Positions 62,708 through 64,000 of a DNA stretch of 64,000 bases are shown in pieces. Source of the stretch: Aestuariivita sp. Its GTDB lineage: Bacteria > Pseudomonadota > Alphaproteobacteria > Rhodobacterales > Rhodobacteraceae. The notes below the pieces were generated by a model, which worked only from the letters and a program-made list of their open reading frames with translations, made no database searches and was not told where the DNA came from. The position numbers and the translations under genes were made by a program. Each line of letters opens with the position of its first letter. The stretch's first letter is position 1. Where the stretch lies: the NCBI GenBank assembly GCA_018401465.1, contig JAGYKE010000005.1, forward strand, positions 1,054,001 to 1,118,000, given 5' to 3'.

Positions 62708-63775
62708 GTGGATCACGAACAAGAGACGTTCTTCGGCCTACATTTTGAGCCAAGGCATGATGGCGAGGGAGCACATGTGCTTCCGGTGCATAACCTTGTT
62801 CAAGCTTTGGAAGGATTGCAGCGAACGATCTACCTCGTCGCCATGATGAACGAAGGTAGAGAGATAAAGACACGCGCTCGCGTTACTCGCGATATCGAAG
62901 AACGCTTTCAACTACATTGCGCCACGTCAGAGGCGGGCAGTTTTTATCAGCCCACCTTTATTGCAGAAAGAGATCGCAGCCTCTTTAGCCCAGAAGATGC
63001 TGCGGAAGTCGCAAAGATAACCCGAGACTTACTGGCTTCAATTTCTAACGCGGACGAGCATAATTTCAACAGAACGGTTGTCGACTCTGCGTTTCGCACA
63101 CCAATTCTTGCATCACTTGGCAAGATGTTTTTTGGACAAGGTAATCAGTATCGCCTTTCTATTGAGGACAAAGCACGTAATGTTATCGTCGACAGCACAT
63201 CAGCGATAGATTCGCTTGAGCGGCTTCAGCAGGCCCGCCTATCTCCAGGCACACACTCAATCGTGACGGGATATTTCAACAAGGTTGATTTCAAAGAGCG
63301 CAAGCTTTCACTACTCTTACCAAGCACGGGGCGCCTGATCAGCTGTTTGTATGAAGAAGATATTGAGCCTGTGCTCTTAGAGAATGCGCGCGATCTCATC
63401 CAAGTTGTTGGGACAATTGAGCTTGATGAAAATGGAATTCCACAGAGAATTACAGATGTTCAAGAAGTGCATCCCGTCAACATCGATGACATTTACCTCA
63501 TTGAGCTTCTTCCAAATTATCTCAAGCCCAATGAGCTAAACAATCTTCGCGTTACAGTCGAACTAAGCGAGGACAAGCAGACATACTTTGCGAAGCTTGA
63601 CGAGCTTGGCATTGATCATGCCGCTTATACCAGATCCGATTTGGTAGATGCCTTGGAGGCTGAGCTTGATTTTCTTTGGAGAAATATAGCCCAAGAAGAC
63701 GATGGCAATCTTGCCCCGAAAGCTCGCCTGCTCAAGGCCGAGCTAAAAAAACTGTTTAAGGAAATTTCTGAATGA
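62708..63775 (+). CDS. Unknown protein of the HicA-like two-gene unit
   Basis: 355 residues, soluble, no signal peptide. Start chosen at the GTG at 62708, nine bases after GGAGG (62694-62698); TTG at 62699 is too close. Rough parts: 1-95 (LPVHNLVQALEGLQRTIYLV, FQLHCATSEAGSFYQP), 95-175 helical, about 175-260 a compact beta region (SIVTGYFNKVDFKERKLSLL, RLISCLYEEDIEPVL, DLIQVVGTIELDENGIPQRI) reminiscent of an OB-like or SH3-like barrel, and a charged helical C-terminus. I cannot name the family. AT-rich, ATGA-coupled to the HicA-like gene. Confidence 0.75.
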   Translation: MDHEQETFFGLHFEPRHDGEGAHVLPVHNLVQALEGLQRTIYLVAMMNEGREIKTRARVTRDIEERFQLHCATSEAGSFYQPTFIAERDRSLFSPEDAAEVAKITRDLLASISNADEHNFNRTVVDSAFRTPILASLGKMFFGQGNQYRLSIEDKARNVIVDSTSAIDSLERLQQARLSPGTHSIVTGYFNKVDFKERKLSLLLPSTGRLISCLYEEDIEPVLLENARDLIQVVGTIELDENGIPQRITDVQEVHPVNIDDIYLIELLPNYLKPNELNNLRVTVELSEDKQTYFAKLDELGIDHAAYTRSDLVDALEAELDFLWRNIAQEDDGNLAPKARLLKAELKKLFKEISE

Positions 63776-64000
63776 ATTTGGAGCGCGCCAAAGTTCAGGA
63801 AAATCTTCCCCGAAAGGGGTTTCTTGAGACAGATGACAGAAAACACATTTTTTATCATCTCCATCATGAAGGAAAGAAAACTCACATTCGAACCCAAGTT
63901 AGCCATGGCAGCAAGTACAAAGTACTGGGTGATGACCTTGTTTCAAAGATGGCGCGCCAGTGCAAGCTAACCACCAAGAATTTTATTGGACTTGCCGAGT
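63772..64000 (+). CDS. HicA-like (YcfA/dsRBD-fold) protein, partial
   Basis: 76 codons before the window end, starting in the ATGA overlap with the upstream gene. LPRKGFLETDDRKHIFYHL, GKKTHIRTQVSHG and LGDDLVSKMARQCKLTTKNF follow the order of HicA-type mRNA interferases: a Gly-Phe turn, a catalytic His on a strand (KHIFYH), then a basic strand. The longer spacing and the SHG-KYKVLGDDL section fit a larger HicA-related group. Typical HicA is 60-80 residues, so only a little may be missing. Toxin activity is inference. Confidence 0.6.
   Translation, partial: MNLERAKVQENLPRKGFLETDDRKHIFYHLHHEGKKTHIRTQVSHGSKYKVLGDDLVSKMARQCKLTTKNFIGLAE

Larger units (their letters stand above)
62641..64000. other. 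Low-GC segment, likely acquired DNA
   Basis: By eye GC drops from well over 60% to under 50% and codon choice shifts (AAA, GAA, ATT, CTT, TTT common) from about 62640 to the window end. The break falls between the exported hypothetical gene and the two overlapping genes on the right. This is the only stretch in the window with foreign composition; its far end is not visible. Confidence 0.8.

Noticed and set aside
1-64000. Search for tRNA or rRNA genes, CRISPR arrays, insertion sequences, integrases and a replication origin.
   Set aside because: None seen in the spacers: no cloverleaf with a CCA-type end, no regularly spaced repeats, no transposase or integrase motif, no DnaA-box cluster. Reading by eye could miss a short RNA gene.

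Overview
The window is 64 kb of a high-GC alphaproteobacterial chromosome, almost certainly from the Rhodobacteraceae/Roseobacter group. This rests on the gene neighbourhoods (rpmH-rnpA-yidD-ttcA-yidC-MOSC-engB-argB; rplQ followed by a Deg protease, rarA, crcB, an RluA-type synthase, a HAD phosphatase and an ATP12 chaperone), a complete bztABCD-type amino acid transporter, a class I lysyl-tRNA synthetase, a likely FnrL site, and a gene that resembles the distal tail-fibre gene of the Rhodobacter gene transfer agent. I cannot name genus or species from the sequence alone.

Layout. 1-2.3 kb: leftward operon of a TVP38-type membrane protein, a mercuric-reductase-like flavoenzyme and the start of a sensor kinase. 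2.6-12.1 kb: rightward housekeeping block (rpmH, rnpA, yidD, ttcA, an EAL protein, yidC, MOSC protein, engB, argB, ferredoxin-like protein, SixA-like phosphatase). 12.1-16.6 kb: leftward bztABCD. 16.8-22.4 kb: leftward ATP12, HAD, RluA-type, crcB, rarA and a Deg protease. 22.5-35.8 kb: leftward ribosomal protein superoperon from rpmC to rplQ with secY, adk and rpoA. It is broken between rpmD and rplO by four non-ribosomal genes (a secreted VWA protein, a DsbA-fold isomerase, a cytochrome P450 and a sulfotransferase-like protein). 35.9-38.4 kb: cNMP-binding membrane protein, putative 2OG oxygenase and an APH-like kinase. 38.8-44.4 kb: a glycine-rich repeat protein, a beta-keto acid cleavage enzyme and a TAXI-TRAP transporter. 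44.5-51.6 kb: cold shock protein, ettA, nadD, a PBP4-type carboxypeptidase, a TerB protein, lysK and a DUF4864 protein. 51.7-62.3 kb: beta-helix tail-fibre-like protein, an FMN-binding protein, ParA-like ATPase, DUF427 protein with a 16-codon leader, universal stress protein, small proteins, hemerythrin and an ABC importer of the NMT1/SsuBC type. From about 62.64 kb base composition drops sharply and two overlapping genes appear: an unknown 355-residue protein and a HicA-like protein cut by the window end. This is the likeliest horizontally acquired unit.

Spacers carry four kinds of short palindromic repeat: hairpins with different stems but the same five-base GACGC loop; tandem GGATGGGTGC hairpins; hairpins with a T5/A5 core; and a composite hairpin plus a conserved 31-bp tag. 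I saw no tRNA, rRNA, CRISPR array or insertion sequence.
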